DNA of 64,000 nt from Dietzia aerolata (lineage in GTDB: Bacteria > Actinomycetota > Actinomycetes > Mycobacteriales > Mycobacteriaceae), in assembly GCF_014144865.1 (NCBI RefSeq), contig NZ_JAALDM010000222.1, forward strand, positions 1 to 64,000, read 5' to 3'. The notes below the pieces were generated by a model. The model made no database searches and was not told the origin of the DNA. It saw only the letters and a program-made list of their open reading frames with translations. Position numbers and translations under genes: made by a program. Numbering within the stretch: the first letter of the stretch is position 1; every line of letters starts with the position of its first letter. This document shows, piece after piece, positions 31,214 through 42,773 of the stretch.

Positions 31214-32797
31214 GTGGCACGAGAATTCCCCAGGCGTGGCGCCGGTGCGGTGACCGCCAGGCTGCACACGGAGGAGCTGTCCACCGGCTCCCCCATGTCG
31301 GCGGAGATAGCCCGCCTGGATCGGATTCGACTGATCGGGACCACGTCCGCGGTCGCCATGGCGGTCGGTGCGCTCGGCGCGGGCGCACTGCCGGTCCTCC
31401 AGAATCCCGCGGCCGGTGAGCGACTGTTCGGACTGTGGCTTCGACTCCAGCAGTCGTCGATGACGATCGTCATGGCGGGCATGGTCATGGTGACCATCTG
31501 CTGGCTGCTGTTGGCTCCCTACGTGCTCGGACGAGATCGGCGCGGACGACTCAGCGGCCGGATCGATCGAGCGACGCTCGACCGCATCATCGCCTCGTGG
31601 GCGCTGCCGCTGGCATTTGCGCCACCGATGTTCAGCAAGGACGTCTACAGCTATCTGGCGCAGGGGGCCATCGGCAATTCGCTTGACGACCCCTATTCGC
31701 TGGGCCCCGTCTCCGCCCTGGGAACCGCGCATCCCCTGACGGTGAACGTTCCGGACATCTGGCGTGACACGCCCAACCAATACGGACCCTTGTACCTGGG
31801 TGTACAGAAACTCATCCACACGATCACCGGTGACGACGTGGTGGCGGGAACGGTCCTGCACCGGGTGGTGGCGGTGATCGGCATCCTCATGCTCGGGTGG
31901 GCGGTTCCTCGGCTCGCCGAGTACTGCGGTGTCTCCGACGTGGCCGCGTTGTGGCTGGCCGTGGCGAATCCGCTGGTGCTGTTCCACCTGGTCTCCGGAA
32001 TCCACTCCGAGGCGTTCATGATGGGCCTGCTCGCCATCGGGCTGGTCGTGGCCCTGCGAGCCATTGAGGCGCCACCCGGTACTCGGACTACGGGGTTGTT
32101 CATCCTCGGCACCGTGTTGGTGACCGGTTCGGCTCTGGTGAAGCTGCCGACCGTCGTGGCGTTGGGATTCATCGGTATGGCACTCGCGCGCAGGTGGGGA
32201 GCCGGATGGCTGGCGACCCTCAAGGCGACCGTGGTGATGCTCATCCTGGCCGGCACCACCACAGGCGTGGCGATGCTGATCACCTCATCGGGTCTCGGAT
32301 GGATCACCAAGCTCGGCGCGGCGACATCGCTTCGGAGCTGGCTGTCGCCGCCGACGGCCCTCGGCGTCATCGCCGGAGGCATAGGGCAGTATCTCGGTCT
32401 CGGTGACCACACTGAACAGATCCTCGTGATGGTGCAGACCGCAGCACTGATCGCCGCGGCGGCGTTCACCGTGCGCATGCTGTTCGCCGTCCAGGCCGGA
32501 CGCATCAACCCTGTGGGAGGCCTCGGAGTCTCGATGGCCGCCATCGTGCTGTGCTTCCCGGTGGTTCATCCCTGGTACGTGCTCTGGGCCCTCGTGCCCC
32601 TGGCGGCGTGGGCGTCGCGCGTGGAGTTCCGGCTCCCGGTGGTCGCGGTCAGCGCGATCCTCGCGTGTTTCACCCTTCCTCCCGGCGCCGGGCTACCACC
32701 GTTTGTCACCATTCAGGCATGGGCTGCAACCGTGGTCGTGGTGTTGATCGTTTTCATCGCGATGTTCCGCTGGCCAGGGCTGTTGCGTTACCGCTGA
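31214..32797 (+). CDS. mptB: Alpha-1,6-mannosyltransferase MptB-like (GT-C)
   Basis: Polyprenyl-phosphate-mannose-dependent GT-C glycosyltransferase that builds the mannan backbone of lipomannan/lipoarabinomannan at the outer face of the membrane. 527 aa with about 12 hydrophobic helices; the first extracytoplasmic loop contains FSKDVYSYLAQG, the acidic-residue motif typical of this group, and DTPNQYGPLYLG. It matches Rv1459c in content and position. The GTG at 31214 is preferred for its GGAAGG 8 nt upstream; a GTG at 31196 behind GAGGG is a possible alternative. Divergent from sufR. Confidence 0.88.
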   Translation: MAREFPRRGAGAVTARLHTEELSTGSPMSAEIARLDRIRLIGTTSAVAMAVGALGAGALPVLQNPAAGERLFGLWLRLQQSSMTIVMAGMVMVTICWLLLAPYVLGRDRRGRLSGRIDRATLDRIIASWALPLAFAPPMFSKDVYSYLAQGAIGNSLDDPYSLGPVSALGTAHPLTVNVPDIWRDTPNQYGPLYLGVQKLIHTITGDDVVAGTVLHRVVAVIGILMLGWAVPRLAEYCGVSDVAALWLAVANPLVLFHLVSGIHSEAFMMGLLAIGLVVALRAIEAPPGTRTTGLFILGTVLVTGSALVKLPTVVALGFIGMALARRWGAGWLATLKATVVMLILAGTTTGVAMLITSSGLGWITKLGAATSLRSWLSPPTALGVIAGGIGQYLGLGDHTEQILVMVQTAALIAAAAFTVRMLFAVQAGRINPVGGLGVSMAAIVLCFPVVHPWYVLWALVPLAAWASRVEFRLPVVAVSAILACFTLPPGAGLPPFVTIQAWAATVVVVLIVFIAMFRWPGLLRYR

Positions 32798-32808
32798 CGG
32801 TGTCGGCA

Positions 32809-32814
32809 TACAAT
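32809..32814 (+). promoter_or_regulatory. -10 element of a predicted leaderless ABC-exporter promoter
   Basis: TACAAT, 8 nt, then the GTG at 32823. There is no Shine-Dalgarno. Confidence 0.55.
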
Positions 32815-32822
32815 CGGCAGCC

Positions 32823-33758
32823 GTGACTCCATCGACCGACTCCCCCGCACTGCAGGTCGACGGACTTGTCAAGACTTTTGGCGACACGACCGCCGTCGCA
32901 GGCCTGGATCTGACTCTCGAGAGAGGTCAGGTCATGGCACTGCTGGGGCCCAATGGTGCCGGCAAGACCACGACAGTCGAGATCTGTGAGGGCTTTCAGC
33001 GGCCGGATGACGGCACGGTGCGCGTTCTCGGCATGGACCCGGTGACCGACCGACAGGCAGTACGCAGTCGCATCGGCATGATGCTGCAGGGCGGCGGCGC
33101 CTACCCGGGGGTCCGGGTAGGCGAAATGCTCCGTCTGGTCGCCTCCTATTACGAGGATCCCCTCGACCCGGAATGGCTCCTGACAGAACTGGGTCTCAGC
33201 GAACACGTCTCGACCACTTATCGACGGCTGTCCGGCGGGCAACAGCAACGACTGTCCCTCGCGATCGCCGTGATCGGCCGACCGGAACTGGTGTTCCTCG
33301 ACGAGCCGACCGCCGGTCTCGACGCGCAGGCCCGCCTCGCGGTGTGGGATCTGGTCCGTGCGCTCCGCCGCGACGGTGCCTCTGTCCTGCTCACGACTCA
33401 CCTCATGGACGAGGCCTCGACTCTGGCCGACGAGGTGGTGATCGTCGACCGCGGCAGGCAGGTGGCCTCCGGCACTCCTGCCGAACTCGAACGAGCCGGC
33501 GCCACCGAGGGGGTGACCCTTGTCGTCGACGGAGACATCGCCCCGGCTCTCCTCGACGGCGCGGTAGGGCCGGGACACACTGTCACCACCGGGTCCGGGA
33601 CAGGAGTACTGGAGGTCGACGGCCCGGTCTCCCCCGCACTCATGACCGCGCTGTGCGCCGAACTCGAGCGGCACGGGGTCCAACTCACCTCATTGGCCAC
33701 TAGGTCCAGGAGTCTCGAGGAGGTCTTCCTCGACCTGACCGGACGGGACCTGCGATGA
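32823..33758 (+). CDS. ABC exporter ATP-binding protein (Rv1458c-like)
   Basis: ATPase of 311 aa, DrrA-like layout: Walker A GPNGAGKTT, Q-loop MLQGGG, signature LSGGQQQRLS, Walker B LVFLDEPTAGLD, H-loop TTHLMDE, then a C-terminal domain of about 80 residues. It pairs with the permease that follows (4-nt ATGA overlap). The locus Rv1459c-Rv1456c has the same order. The exported substrate is unknown; position beside mptB suggests an envelope molecule, position beside ctaA a link to cytochrome biogenesis. Confidence 0.9.
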   Translation: MTPSTDSPALQVDGLVKTFGDTTAVAGLDLTLERGQVMALLGPNGAGKTTTVEICEGFQRPDDGTVRVLGMDPVTDRQAVRSRIGMMLQGGGAYPGVRVGEMLRLVASYYEDPLDPEWLLTELGLSEHVSTTYRRLSGGQQQRLSLAIAVIGRPELVFLDEPTAGLDAQARLAVWDLVRALRRDGASVLLTTHLMDEASTLADEVVIVDRGRQVASGTPAELERAGATEGVTLVVDGDIAPALLDGAVGPGHTVTTGSGTGVLEVDGPVSPALMTALCAELERHGVQLTSLATRSRSLEEVFLDLTGRDLR

Positions 33759-34546
33759 ACCACCCCAGTACGGATACCAACCGCTTCGCGCCCGGCACGT
33801 TCGCCCGGCCGTCGAGGCCGGCCACCCTTCGCCGGATGACGGGCGCGCAGACCCGGATAGAACTGACGCTGTTCCTGCGCAACGGTGAGCAGTTGCTGGT
33901 GGCGCTTATCATTCCGCTGGCCGCACTCATCGCTCTCGTCGCGATCGATTTCGGTGCCGTCCCGGAGCCCCGGGTCGATCACGCGATCGCGGCTGTCCTC
34001 GCCATGTCCGTGATGGGGACATCGTTCACCGGACAGGCGATAGCTGTGGCCTTCGACCGCCGCTACGACGCACTGAAACGGCTCGGTGGCACCCCGCTTC
34101 CGCCCATCGTCATCATTGCCGGAAAAATCCTGGCCACGCTCATCCTGGTGGCCGGCCAGACGGTCATTCTCGGTGCCATCGCGGTGGCCATGGGGTGGCG
34201 CCCGGAGCCGCTGGGGATCCTGGTGGGGGCCCTGATGATCGCGCTGGGGTCGGCCGCATTCTCGTCGATTGGCCTGCTGCTGGGCGGCACGATGCGTGCC
34301 GAGATCGTCCTGGGACTGGCAAACCTGATCTGGTTTGTCCTCATCGGAGCCGCGGGACTCGCCATCGGAGTGGCGGAACTCCCCTCCCGGGTGGCTGACC
34401 TCCTCGTCGTCGTCCCCTCTTACGCACTGACCGAGGCGCTCCTCGCCGCCGACACCGGAGGTCTCCCCGTGCTTCCGGCGCTTGTCCTGTTGTGCTGGAC
34501 CGGCGTCTGCGGCGGCTTTGCCGTACGTCACTTCTCGTTCACCTGA
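33755..34546 (+). CDS. ABC exporter permease (Rv1457c-like)
   Basis: ABC-2 type membrane subunit of 263 aa with six predicted helices, starting after a cytoplasmic N-terminus (about 1-45). The segment DRRYDALKRLGGTPLPP between helices 2 and 3 is the typical cytoplasmic coupling loop of ABC-2 exporters. Overlaps the ATPase gene by 4 nt. Confidence 0.88.
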   Translation: MNHPSTDTNRFAPGTFARPSRPATLRRMTGAQTRIELTLFLRNGEQLLVALIIPLAALIALVAIDFGAVPEPRVDHAIAAVLAMSVMGTSFTGQAIAVAFDRRYDALKRLGGTPLPPIVIIAGKILATLILVAGQTVILGAIAVAMGWRPEPLGILVGALMIALGSAAFSSIGLLLGGTMRAEIVLGLANLIWFVLIGAAGLAIGVAELPSRVADLLVVVPSYALTEALLAADTGGLPVLPALVLLCWTGVCGGFAVRHFSFT

Positions 34547-34571
34547 TAGCAGACCGTCGCGACCCGCGGCC

Positions 34572-34577
34572 TAGAAT
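34572..34577 (+). promoter_or_regulatory. -10 element of a predicted leaderless ctaA promoter
   Basis: TAGAAT, then CGGGCAC, then the GTG at 34585. Lying between the permease stop and ctaA, it allows ctaA expression independent of the exporter genes. Confidence 0.65.
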
Positions 34578-34584
34578 CGGGCAC

Positions 34585-35568
34585 GTGACCTCGACATCGC
34601 GCGCCACGTCCTCCGGAACCCCGGCCGAGACCACACCGAAGGCAGACGGCGGACCACTGTCCAGGCTCCCGATGCCGTCGTTGCGAGCCCAGAAGGGTAT
34701 CGCGCTCGCGAACGTCATCGCCCAGATCGGCATCATGACCACCGGTGTCACCGTCCGGGTCACCGCGTCCGGACTCGGCTGCGAAAGCTGGCCGCGATGC
34801 AACCAGGACAGTTTCGTCCCCGTGCCCGGCGCCGCTCCCGCGCTACACCAGGCCGTCGAGTTCGGAAACCGGCTCCTGACGTTCGTGCTCGTGGCCGTGG
34901 CCGTCGCGTTGATCCTGGCGCTCCACCGTGCCGGACGGCGAAAGCAACTGCTCGTCCTCGCCTGGATGATGCCGCTCGGGATCGTCGCGCAGGCCGTGAT
35001 CGGTGGTATCACCGTGCTGGCGGGGCTGGCCTGGTGGACCGTGGCGCTCCACCTACTCCCGTCGATGGTTCTCGCCTGGGTGGCCGCGATTCTCTTCGTG
35101 CGGATAGGCGAGGACGACGCCGCGGCCCCGCGCCGCGTCATCCCCACTCCGCTGCGGTGGCTGACGGTCCTGTCAGCCGTTCTCCTCGCCTGCGTGCTGG
35201 TTTCGGGCACGATGGTCACCGGTGCCGGGCCGCACGCCGGTGACGCCCGGATCGGGGTAGCCGACCGCCTCCAGTTGCCCATCCAGTGGCTCGTGCACTT
35301 CCATGCCGAACTGATGGTCGGTTACGTCTGTCTTCTCATCGGGCTCGTCGCCGGTCTCATGGCGCTCAAGACGCCCGGGCCCGCAATCCGACGCGGCGCG
35401 ATCCTGATCGGACTCATCGCCCTCCAGGCGGTTGTCGGTATCACCCAGTACCAGCTCGGTGTCCCCGAGCTTCTCGTGGTGATTCACGTGACGCTCGCCG
35501 GCACCATCACCGCGGTCACCGGTGCACTGTGGGCGGCGGGAACGATTCGCGACCGCATCCGGTCCTGA
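34585..35568 (+). CDS. ctaA: Heme A synthase CtaA
   Basis: Oxidises the methyl group of heme O to formyl, giving heme A for cytochrome aa3 oxidase. 327 aa, eight hydrophobic helices. Four heme-ligand-type histidines sit in HQAVEFGNR, ALHLLPSM, HFHAELMVGY and VVIHVTLAG. A cysteine pair in the first loop (GLGCESWPRCNQ) matches the redox pair of type B/D enzymes. The GTG at 34585 is chosen over an ORF start inside the upstream permease because of the -10 box 7 nt before it. Confidence 0.93.
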   Translation: MTSTSRATSSGTPAETTPKADGGPLSRLPMPSLRAQKGIALANVIAQIGIMTTGVTVRVTASGLGCESWPRCNQDSFVPVPGAAPALHQAVEFGNRLLTFVLVAVAVALILALHRAGRRKQLLVLAWMMPLGIVAQAVIGGITVLAGLAWWTVALHLLPSMVLAWVAAILFVRIGEDDAAAPRRVIPTPLRWLTVLSAVLLACVLVSGTMVTGAGPHAGDARIGVADRLQLPIQWLVHFHAELMVGYVCLLIGLVAGLMALKTPGPAIRRGAILIGLIALQAVVGITQYQLGVPELLVVIHVTLAGTITAVTGALWAAGTIRDRIRS

Positions 35569-35688
35569 ACTTCGGGCTCGGATCACGCGCTCGGCACAGG
35601 CGTCGAGCACCAGCGTTTCCGTCACGTCGGTGGACGGTCGTTCCCCACGACTAGGGCAGAGTGCGTTGCACCTGGGACATCGGGCAAA

Positions 35689-35721
35689 AATGACGGCCCC
35701 GCCTTTGGCGGGGCCGTCATT
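35689..35721. terminator. Strong intrinsic terminator between ctaA and the repeat-protein gene
   Basis: AATGACGGCCCCGCC (35689-35703) and GGCGGGGCCGTCATT (35707-35721) form a perfect 15-bp stem with a TTT loop. On the minus strand it runs into TTTTTGC, so it is a standard intrinsic terminator for the minus-strand gene and may also stop ctaA transcripts. Confidence 0.92.
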
Positions 35722-35736
35722 GTGTCGCTGATCAGG

Positions 35737-37248
35737 TCACAGAAGTGAGCCGGAGCCGGCCATCCTCTTCCAATGCCCCGCGGGGACATCAGTCCGCGAG
35801 ATGAGCTCGCGAGTCCAGTCCGAGCCCGTAAGCCCCTCGATTCCGTCTCGAACGGCCTCGGCCTGGGACAATGAGTCCACCATCAGGTCGTCCATGACCC
35901 CGTCGGCACCAACGAACGTCATACGGACCCCGCGGCGGCCGGTCGGCTGCAGGACGACGTCGGCCGAACCACCGTGGCGCGACAGGAACTTGGTCACGAA
36001 CTTCGAGGCTCGCGAGGGCACGGTCGGTGCAGCGGGGACCGGGGCGGCCTCGATCTTCTCCGCAGGGGCCTTCTCTGCAGGCGCAGAAGCGGCGGGCTCC
36101 TTCTTCTCCGCTGCCGGAGCCTCGGTCGTCGCGGCGGAATCGTCGGCAGCGGACTCTGCCGCCTTGTCGTCCTTCGACCCGGCCACCGCGGCGGTACCGG
36201 CTGCCGCAGCACCTGCAGCAGCTGCGGCGCCACCGAGCTTGAGTCCGCCGGAACTACCGCCACCGGGTGCCTTGGCTCCCCCGCCGCCGAGCTTGAGTCC
36301 ACCGGACTTCTGGACAGCGGGCTTGTCCTCCGCGCCCGCCTTCTCGGACTTCGCAGCATCTTCCGTGGTCTCGGCCGTAGCACCGGCGTCCAGTTCTGCG
36401 GCCTTGCCTCCGGGGGCCTTGGCGGAGGACCCGCCGAGGGTGAGTCCGCCACCCTTGCCGCCAGGGGCCTTGGCTCCCCCGCCGCCGAGCTTGAGTCCAC
36501 CGGACTTCTGAGCTGCCGGCTTGTCCTCCGTGCCAGCCTCCTCAGCTGGCGTGGACTTTTCAGCTTTCGCCTCGTCGGCAGGAGCCTCGGATGCGGAGGC
36601 GCCACCGAGACCACTCGGCTTGCCGCCGGGAGCCTTGGCCGAAGACCCACCCAGGGAGAGTCCGCCGCCCTTGCCGCCGGGCGCCTTTGCGGACGAGCCG
36701 CCGAGAGTGAGCGCACCGGGTTTGGCACTGCCGGAGGCCGGCGTGTCGGCCGGCTTCTCTGCAGAGCTGTCAGGGCTTGCCTGCTGTGCGGGAGCTGCGT
36801 CGGTGGAGGGCGCATCTGCACTATCAGCGGACTTGTCGGCCGTAGCCGGGCCGTTGCTGGTGTTTGAGGCGGCGACCGCACCGGCAGCAGCCGCTGCGGC
36901 ACCGCCGCCCAGTACGAGCTTGCTCGCCGACCCCCCACCTGGGGCCTTGGCGCTGGAGGCTCCGCCCAGGGTGATCTTCCCCTTGGCTGCGGTCCCCGCC
37001 GGCTTCTCGGGCGCGGTGCTCTCAGCCGCCGCTGGCTCATCCGGAGCTGTGGTCTCAGCCGCCGCGGCACCCTGCGGCTCTGGCGTTGCATTCCCGGCGG
37101 TGCCGGACACAGGCTCAGGTGTATCGGTGGGGGCCGATTCTGCCGTGTTCTGGGGCGCCTCACCGGACCGGGTCAGGGTCAGGGCGGGCCAGCCGGTCGT
37201 CCGCGCACGCGGTCCCCCGGCGTACTGGGGAAGAATCTGCAGGCTCAT
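35737..37248 (-). CDS. Ala/Gly-rich repeat protein with conserved C-terminal domain (Rv1455 position)
   Basis: Not recognised. The 503-aa protein starts MSLQILPQYAGGPRARTTGW, then carries about eight copies of a unit of the form GGLxLGGSSAKAPGGK (also ...KLGGGGAKAPGGK), separated by Ala/Glu/Asp/Pro-rich spacers, and ends in a 90-residue globular domain (SRASKFVTKFLSRHGGSADVVLQ to the end). No signal peptide or membrane helix, although two Ala-rich stretches near residues 115-130 and 350-365 are hydrophobic. It fills the place of Rv1455 between ctaA and qor, on the opposite strand to both, as there. The ATG at 37248 is preferred because TAAGGT lies 7 nt before it. Confidence 0.8.
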   Translation of the reverse strand: MSLQILPQYAGGPRARTTGWPALTLTRSGEAPQNTAESAPTDTPEPVSGTAGNATPEPQGAAAAETTAPDEPAAAESTAPEKPAGTAAKGKITLGGASSAKAPGGGSASKLVLGGGAAAAAAGAVAASNTSNGPATADKSADSADAPSTDAAPAQQASPDSSAEKPADTPASGSAKPGALTLGGSSAKAPGGKGGGLSLGGSSAKAPGGKPSGLGGASASEAPADEAKAEKSTPAEEAGTEDKPAAQKSGGLKLGGGGAKAPGGKGGGLTLGGSSAKAPGGKAAELDAGATAETTEDAAKSEKAGAEDKPAVQKSGGLKLGGGGAKAPGGGSSGGLKLGGAAAAAGAAAAGTAAVAGSKDDKAAESAADDSAATTEAPAAEKKEPAASAPAEKAPAEKIEAAPVPAAPTVPSRASKFVTKFLSRHGGSADVVLQPTGRRGVRMTFVGADGVMDDLMVDSLSQAEAVRDGIEGLTGSDWTRELISRTDVPAGHWKRMAGSGSLL

Positions 37249-37255
37249 GTGCCGT

Positions 37256-37261
37256 ACCTTA
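37256..37261 (-). promoter_or_regulatory. -10 element of a predicted leaderless promoter for the repeat protein
   Basis: On the minus strand TAAGGT is followed by ACGGCAC and the ATG at 37248. Confidence 0.6.
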
Positions 37262-37362
37262 TCGCCTCGGTCCGACTCCACCGACCGCCACTCCCGTCGA
37301 CAGTGAACGGCACGGCAAATCTGGTACTGCACGAATGAGCTCAGACGCGGATACTGGGCGGC

Positions 37363-38331
37363 ATGCGAGCGATACAGATCACCCAGCACGGCGGACCCGA
37401 CGTTCTCACCCCAGTCGATATCGAGCATCCCAAGCCGGGGCCGGGTGAGGTTCTGATCCGCACCACCGCGGTGGGCGTCAACTACATCGACACCTACTTT
37501 CGTGAGGGAATCTATCCGCGTGACCTGCCGTTCGTTCCCGGGAGTGAGGGAGCCGGTGTGATCGAGGCGGTCGGTCAGGGCACGAAGGACCTTGTTGTCG
37601 GGGACCGTGTCGCTTGGTGCCAGGCCCCTGGGTCGTACGCGGAGTACGTCGTGGCACCGGTGGAGTCACTGGTCGCCGTGCCTGAAGGGGTCGACGACGA
37701 CATCGCCGCGTCGATGCTCCTCCAAGGCCTGACTGCGCACTATCTCATCACCGATACGCATCGAGCGATGGAAGGCGACACAATCCTGATCACCGCCGGT
37801 GCCGGAGGGGTCGGCCAACTCCTCATTCAACTCGCGGTGGCTCGTGGATTCCGCGTCATCACCACAACCTCGACGGAAGAAAAGGCGGAAAAGTGCCGGG
37901 CACTCGGCGCGCACCACGTCCTGCTCTACCCGCAGGCGACCCCAGAACGAGTGCGAGAACTTTCTGACGGTGGAGTGGCCACCGTGTTCGACGGTGTCGG
38001 CAAGGACACGTTCGACTCGAGTCTTTCTTCCCTTGCACGTCGGGGGTCGATGGTGCTTTTCGGTGCCGCCAGTGGGCCGGTTCCACCGGTTGACCCGCAG
38101 CGCCTCAACTCGGCTGGTTCGGTGTTCCTAACCAGACCCACCCTGGCCGATTTCATCGCCACCACCGAGGAATTCCGTGACCGAGCTTCGGAAGTTCTCG
38201 AAGGCATCGTCGACGGCACGCTACGCCTCCAGGTGGGGGCGACCTACGGTCTGTCACAGGCCGCTGACGCGCATCGGGCACTGCAAGCTCGCGGAACCAC
38301 CGGATCCATCGTTCTGGATCCCCTGCGCTGA
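37363..38331 (+). CDS. qor: NADPH:quinone oxidoreductase (zinc-free MDR family)
   Basis: A 322-aa medium-chain reductase that moves electrons from NADPH to quinones. It shows the QOR features VGVNYIDTYFREG, PGSEGAGVIEAVG and the nucleotide fold AGAGGVGQLLIQLA, without the zinc cysteines of alcohol dehydrogenases. In the Rv1454c position. A GATACT hexamer lies 7 nt before the ATG, a near match to the leaderless arrangement seen in neighbours. Confidence 0.93.
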   Translation: MRAIQITQHGGPDVLTPVDIEHPKPGPGEVLIRTTAVGVNYIDTYFREGIYPRDLPFVPGSEGAGVIEAVGQGTKDLVVGDRVAWCQAPGSYAEYVVAPVESLVAVPEGVDDDIAASMLLQGLTAHYLITDTHRAMEGDTILITAGAGGVGQLLIQLAVARGFRVITTTSTEEKAEKCRALGAHHVLLYPQATPERVRELSDGGVATVFDGVGKDTFDSSLSSLARRGSMVLFGAASGPVPPVDPQRLNSAGSVFLTRPTLADFIATTEEFRDRASEVLEGIVDGTLRLQVGATYGLSQAADAHRALQARGTTGSIVLDPLR

Positions 38332-38333
38332 CT

Positions 38334-38366
38334 CCAGTGGACGGAACCCGGTGGGTCCAGCACTGG
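38334..38366. terminator. Imperfect hairpin between qor and ctaB
   Basis: CCAGTG (38334-38339) pairs with CACTGG (38361-38366), and inner GGAC/GTCC extends the stem with a 3-nt bulge. It fills the 35-bp gap between convergent genes. Confidence 0.45.
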
Positions 38367-39383
38367 TCAGAGTGCGGACACCATCTCGGACACGGTCTGC
38401 AGACCCAGAACCGCGTCGACGGACAGTGCGACGAAGACACCGGCGAGGTAGTTATTGGACAGGATGAACAGCTTGAGTGGCTTGACCTCGATACCGCGAC
38501 GAACGCCAGCCTCGAGCCGGTGCGCCATCACGATGAACCACACGCCGAAGCCGATGGCACCGATTGCGTAGATCCATCCGGCGGCCGGCACCAGGGCGAG
38601 GGTGCACACCACTGTCACCCAGGTATAGATGGTGATCCGCCGGGTAACGCCCTCCTCGGACATGACCACCGGCAGCATCGGCACTCCAGCCGCCTTGTAG
38701 TCCTCCTTGTAGCGCATCGCCAAGGCCCATGTGTGTGGGGGCGTCCAGAAGAAGATGACCAGGAACAGCACGACCGCCTGCCACCAGTTGTGGGGCTGCC
38801 CTTCCGGCAGGTTGTCGGTGATGACCGCCCAGGAGACGAACACGGGCATACAACCTGCAGCACCACCCCAGACCACGTTCTGGGCTGTGCGCCGCTTGAG
38901 GATCATCGAGTAGACGATCACGTAGAACAGGATCGTGATGAGGATGAAGAACGCGGCAAGCCAACTGTTCGCGAGAAGTCCCAACCACAGCATGCTGGCG
39001 ACGCCCAGGACGAGACCGAAGATCAGCGCTGCACGTCGCGTGATCGCGTGCCGAGCGAGCGGTCGCCGCTCAGTGCGCTTCATCACCTGGTCGATGTCAT
39101 AGTCGACCACCATGTTGAGCGAGTTCGCACTCGCTGCGCCCATCCAACCGCCGACGAGGGTCAGAAGAACCAGCGACAGGTGAATGTGACCGCGGTCAGC
39201 CTGGAGTAGAGCCGGGATCGCTGCGACGAGAAGGAGTTCGATCACCCTGGGCTTGGTGAGAGCGATGTAAGCCATCACCACATCAATCGCGCGGGTGGGC
39301 CCGCTGGATGGCGCCGGACGCCCCGAAGACGCGGGAGGAGAGACGGACGGCCCCCCACTCCGGGTCGGGGTGGAATCTTGCAC
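38367..39383 (-). CDS. ctaB: Protoheme IX farnesyltransferase CtaB (heme O synthase)
   Basis: UbiA-family membrane prenyltransferase that adds farnesyl to heme B; CtaA then makes heme A. 338 aa with about nine helices. Both aspartate-rich motifs are present: [18 protein letters not shown] and [14 protein letters not shown]. The first 35 residues are Ser/Pro/Thr-rich and cytoplasmic. The GTG at 39383 has AAGGAG 5 nt upstream; longer readings into the tkt leader are rejected. Confidence 0.95.
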   Translation of the reverse strand: MQDSTPTRSGGPSVSPPASSGRPAPSSGPTRAIDVVMAYIALTKPRVIELLLVAAIPALLQADRGHIHLSLVLLTLVGGWMGAASANSLNMVVDYDIDQVMKRTERRPLARHAITRRAALIFGLVLGVASMLWLGLLANSWLAAFFILITILFYVIVYSMILKRRTAQNVVWGGAAGCMPVFVSWAVITDNLPEGQPHNWWQAVVLFLVIFFWTPPHTWALAMRYKEDYKAAGVPMLPVVMSEEGVTRRITIYTWVTVVCTLALVPAAGWIYAIGAIGFGVWFIVMAHRLEAGVRRGIEVKPLKLFILSNNYLAGVFVALSVDAVLGLQTVSEMVSAL

Positions 39384-39423
39384 CGTATCTCCTTGCCGCA
39401 GACGTGAACGCACTACTTTGCTG

Positions 39424-39429
39424 ATACTA
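39424..39429 (-). promoter_or_regulatory. -10 element of the ctaB promoter
   Basis: TAGTAT on the minus strand would start transcription about 34 nt before the ctaB GTG. Confidence 0.45.
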
Positions 39430-39498
39430 CGTGCCGCCCTCGGCGTCCGCGAAAGAGCGGGGGCGGGGACCCGACCACCTCCTGCGCCGTCGACCATT

Positions 39499-39504
39499 AG
39501 GGTG
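39499..39504 (+). promoter_or_regulatory. -10 element of the pentose phosphate operon promoter
   Basis: TAGGGT lies 54 nt before the tkt GTG, giving a leader of about 48 nt. Confidence 0.45.
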
Positions 39505-39558
39505 GTGGACGACATATGCGCGGATCCGCGCCGCACCCTCGACCCGGGAGTACCACAA

Positions 39559-41663
<2,105 letters not shown>

Positions 41664-41667
<4 letters not shown>

Positions 41668-42773
41668 TGACCAACGCGAATCTCGCTGCACTCAGCGCCG
41701 CTGGCGTGTCCGTCTGGCTTGACGACCTGTCACGTCAACTCCTCACATCCGGCGAGCTCGCCGCACGCATGTCAGCGTTGTCCGTTGTTGGAGTCACCAC
41801 CAATCCGGCGATATTCCAGTCAGCTTTGTCCGACTCGTCAGCCTACGAATCTGCGCTCACCGCTGCAGTTTCCGCGGACCGCGACGTCGATGCAGTTGTT
41901 CGCGAGTTGACGACCGCTGACGTGAGGGATGCCTGCGATGTCCTCGCCGACACCTACGCGTCGACCGATGGCGTCGACGGTCGGGTGTCCCTCGAGGTCG
42001 ATCCGCGATTGGCGGACAAGACCGAGGAGACGGTCTCCCAGGCGGTAGAGCTTCGAGCCGCGGTCGACCGTCCCAACGTCATGATCAAGATCCCCGCCAC
42101 CGCGGCCGGACTCCCTGCCATCACGGAGGTCATCGGCAAGGGTATCGACGTGAACGTGACGCTGATTTTTTCCGTCGACCAGTACCGAAAGGTGGCCGAG
42201 GCGTACATCGACGGTCTTGAGCGCGCGGCTGAGGCCGGTCACGACCTGTCCACCATTCATTCCGTCGCCTCGGTCTTCGTCTCTCGCCTCGATACCGAGG
42301 TCGATTCGCGACTCTCCGGCGATTCTGAGCTTCGGGGTCAAGCCGGACTTGCCAACGCGCGGCTCTGCCAGGAGGTCTACGACGAGGTCTTCGACACGAG
42401 CGGTCGTTTCGGTGCACTGGCCGATCGAGGCGCGCGCCCGCAGCGTTTGCTCTGGGCTTCGACCGGAGTCAAGGATCCGGCGTACCCCGACACGCTCTAC
42501 GTGACCGGTCTGGTTACGCACGGGACCGTCAACACGATGCCCTTCGCAACCATGGAAGCCTTCGCCGATCACGGCGTCTTGGAAGGTGACACCGTACGTG
42601 GGAGCGCAGCTGCGTCTCACGCGACCCTTGAGGCGCTGCGTGCTGAGGGGGTCGATCTCGACGAGGTCTTCACCCTCCTGGAGAAGCAGGGCGTAGACAA
42701 GTTCGTCGCAGCATGGGACGACCTCCTTGGTACCGTCACCGCGCGTATCGACGAGATCCCGTCAAGTTCGTGA
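41664..42773 (+). CDS. tal: Transaldolase
   Basis: Transfers a dihydroxyacetone unit between sugar phosphates. 369 aa, with the Schiff-base Lys142 in [12 protein letters not shown] and [10 protein letters not shown] near residue 43. GAGGAGG precedes the tandem ATGATG; the first ATG overlaps the tkt stop. The actinobacterial long form (about 370 aa) is as expected. Confidence 0.96.
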
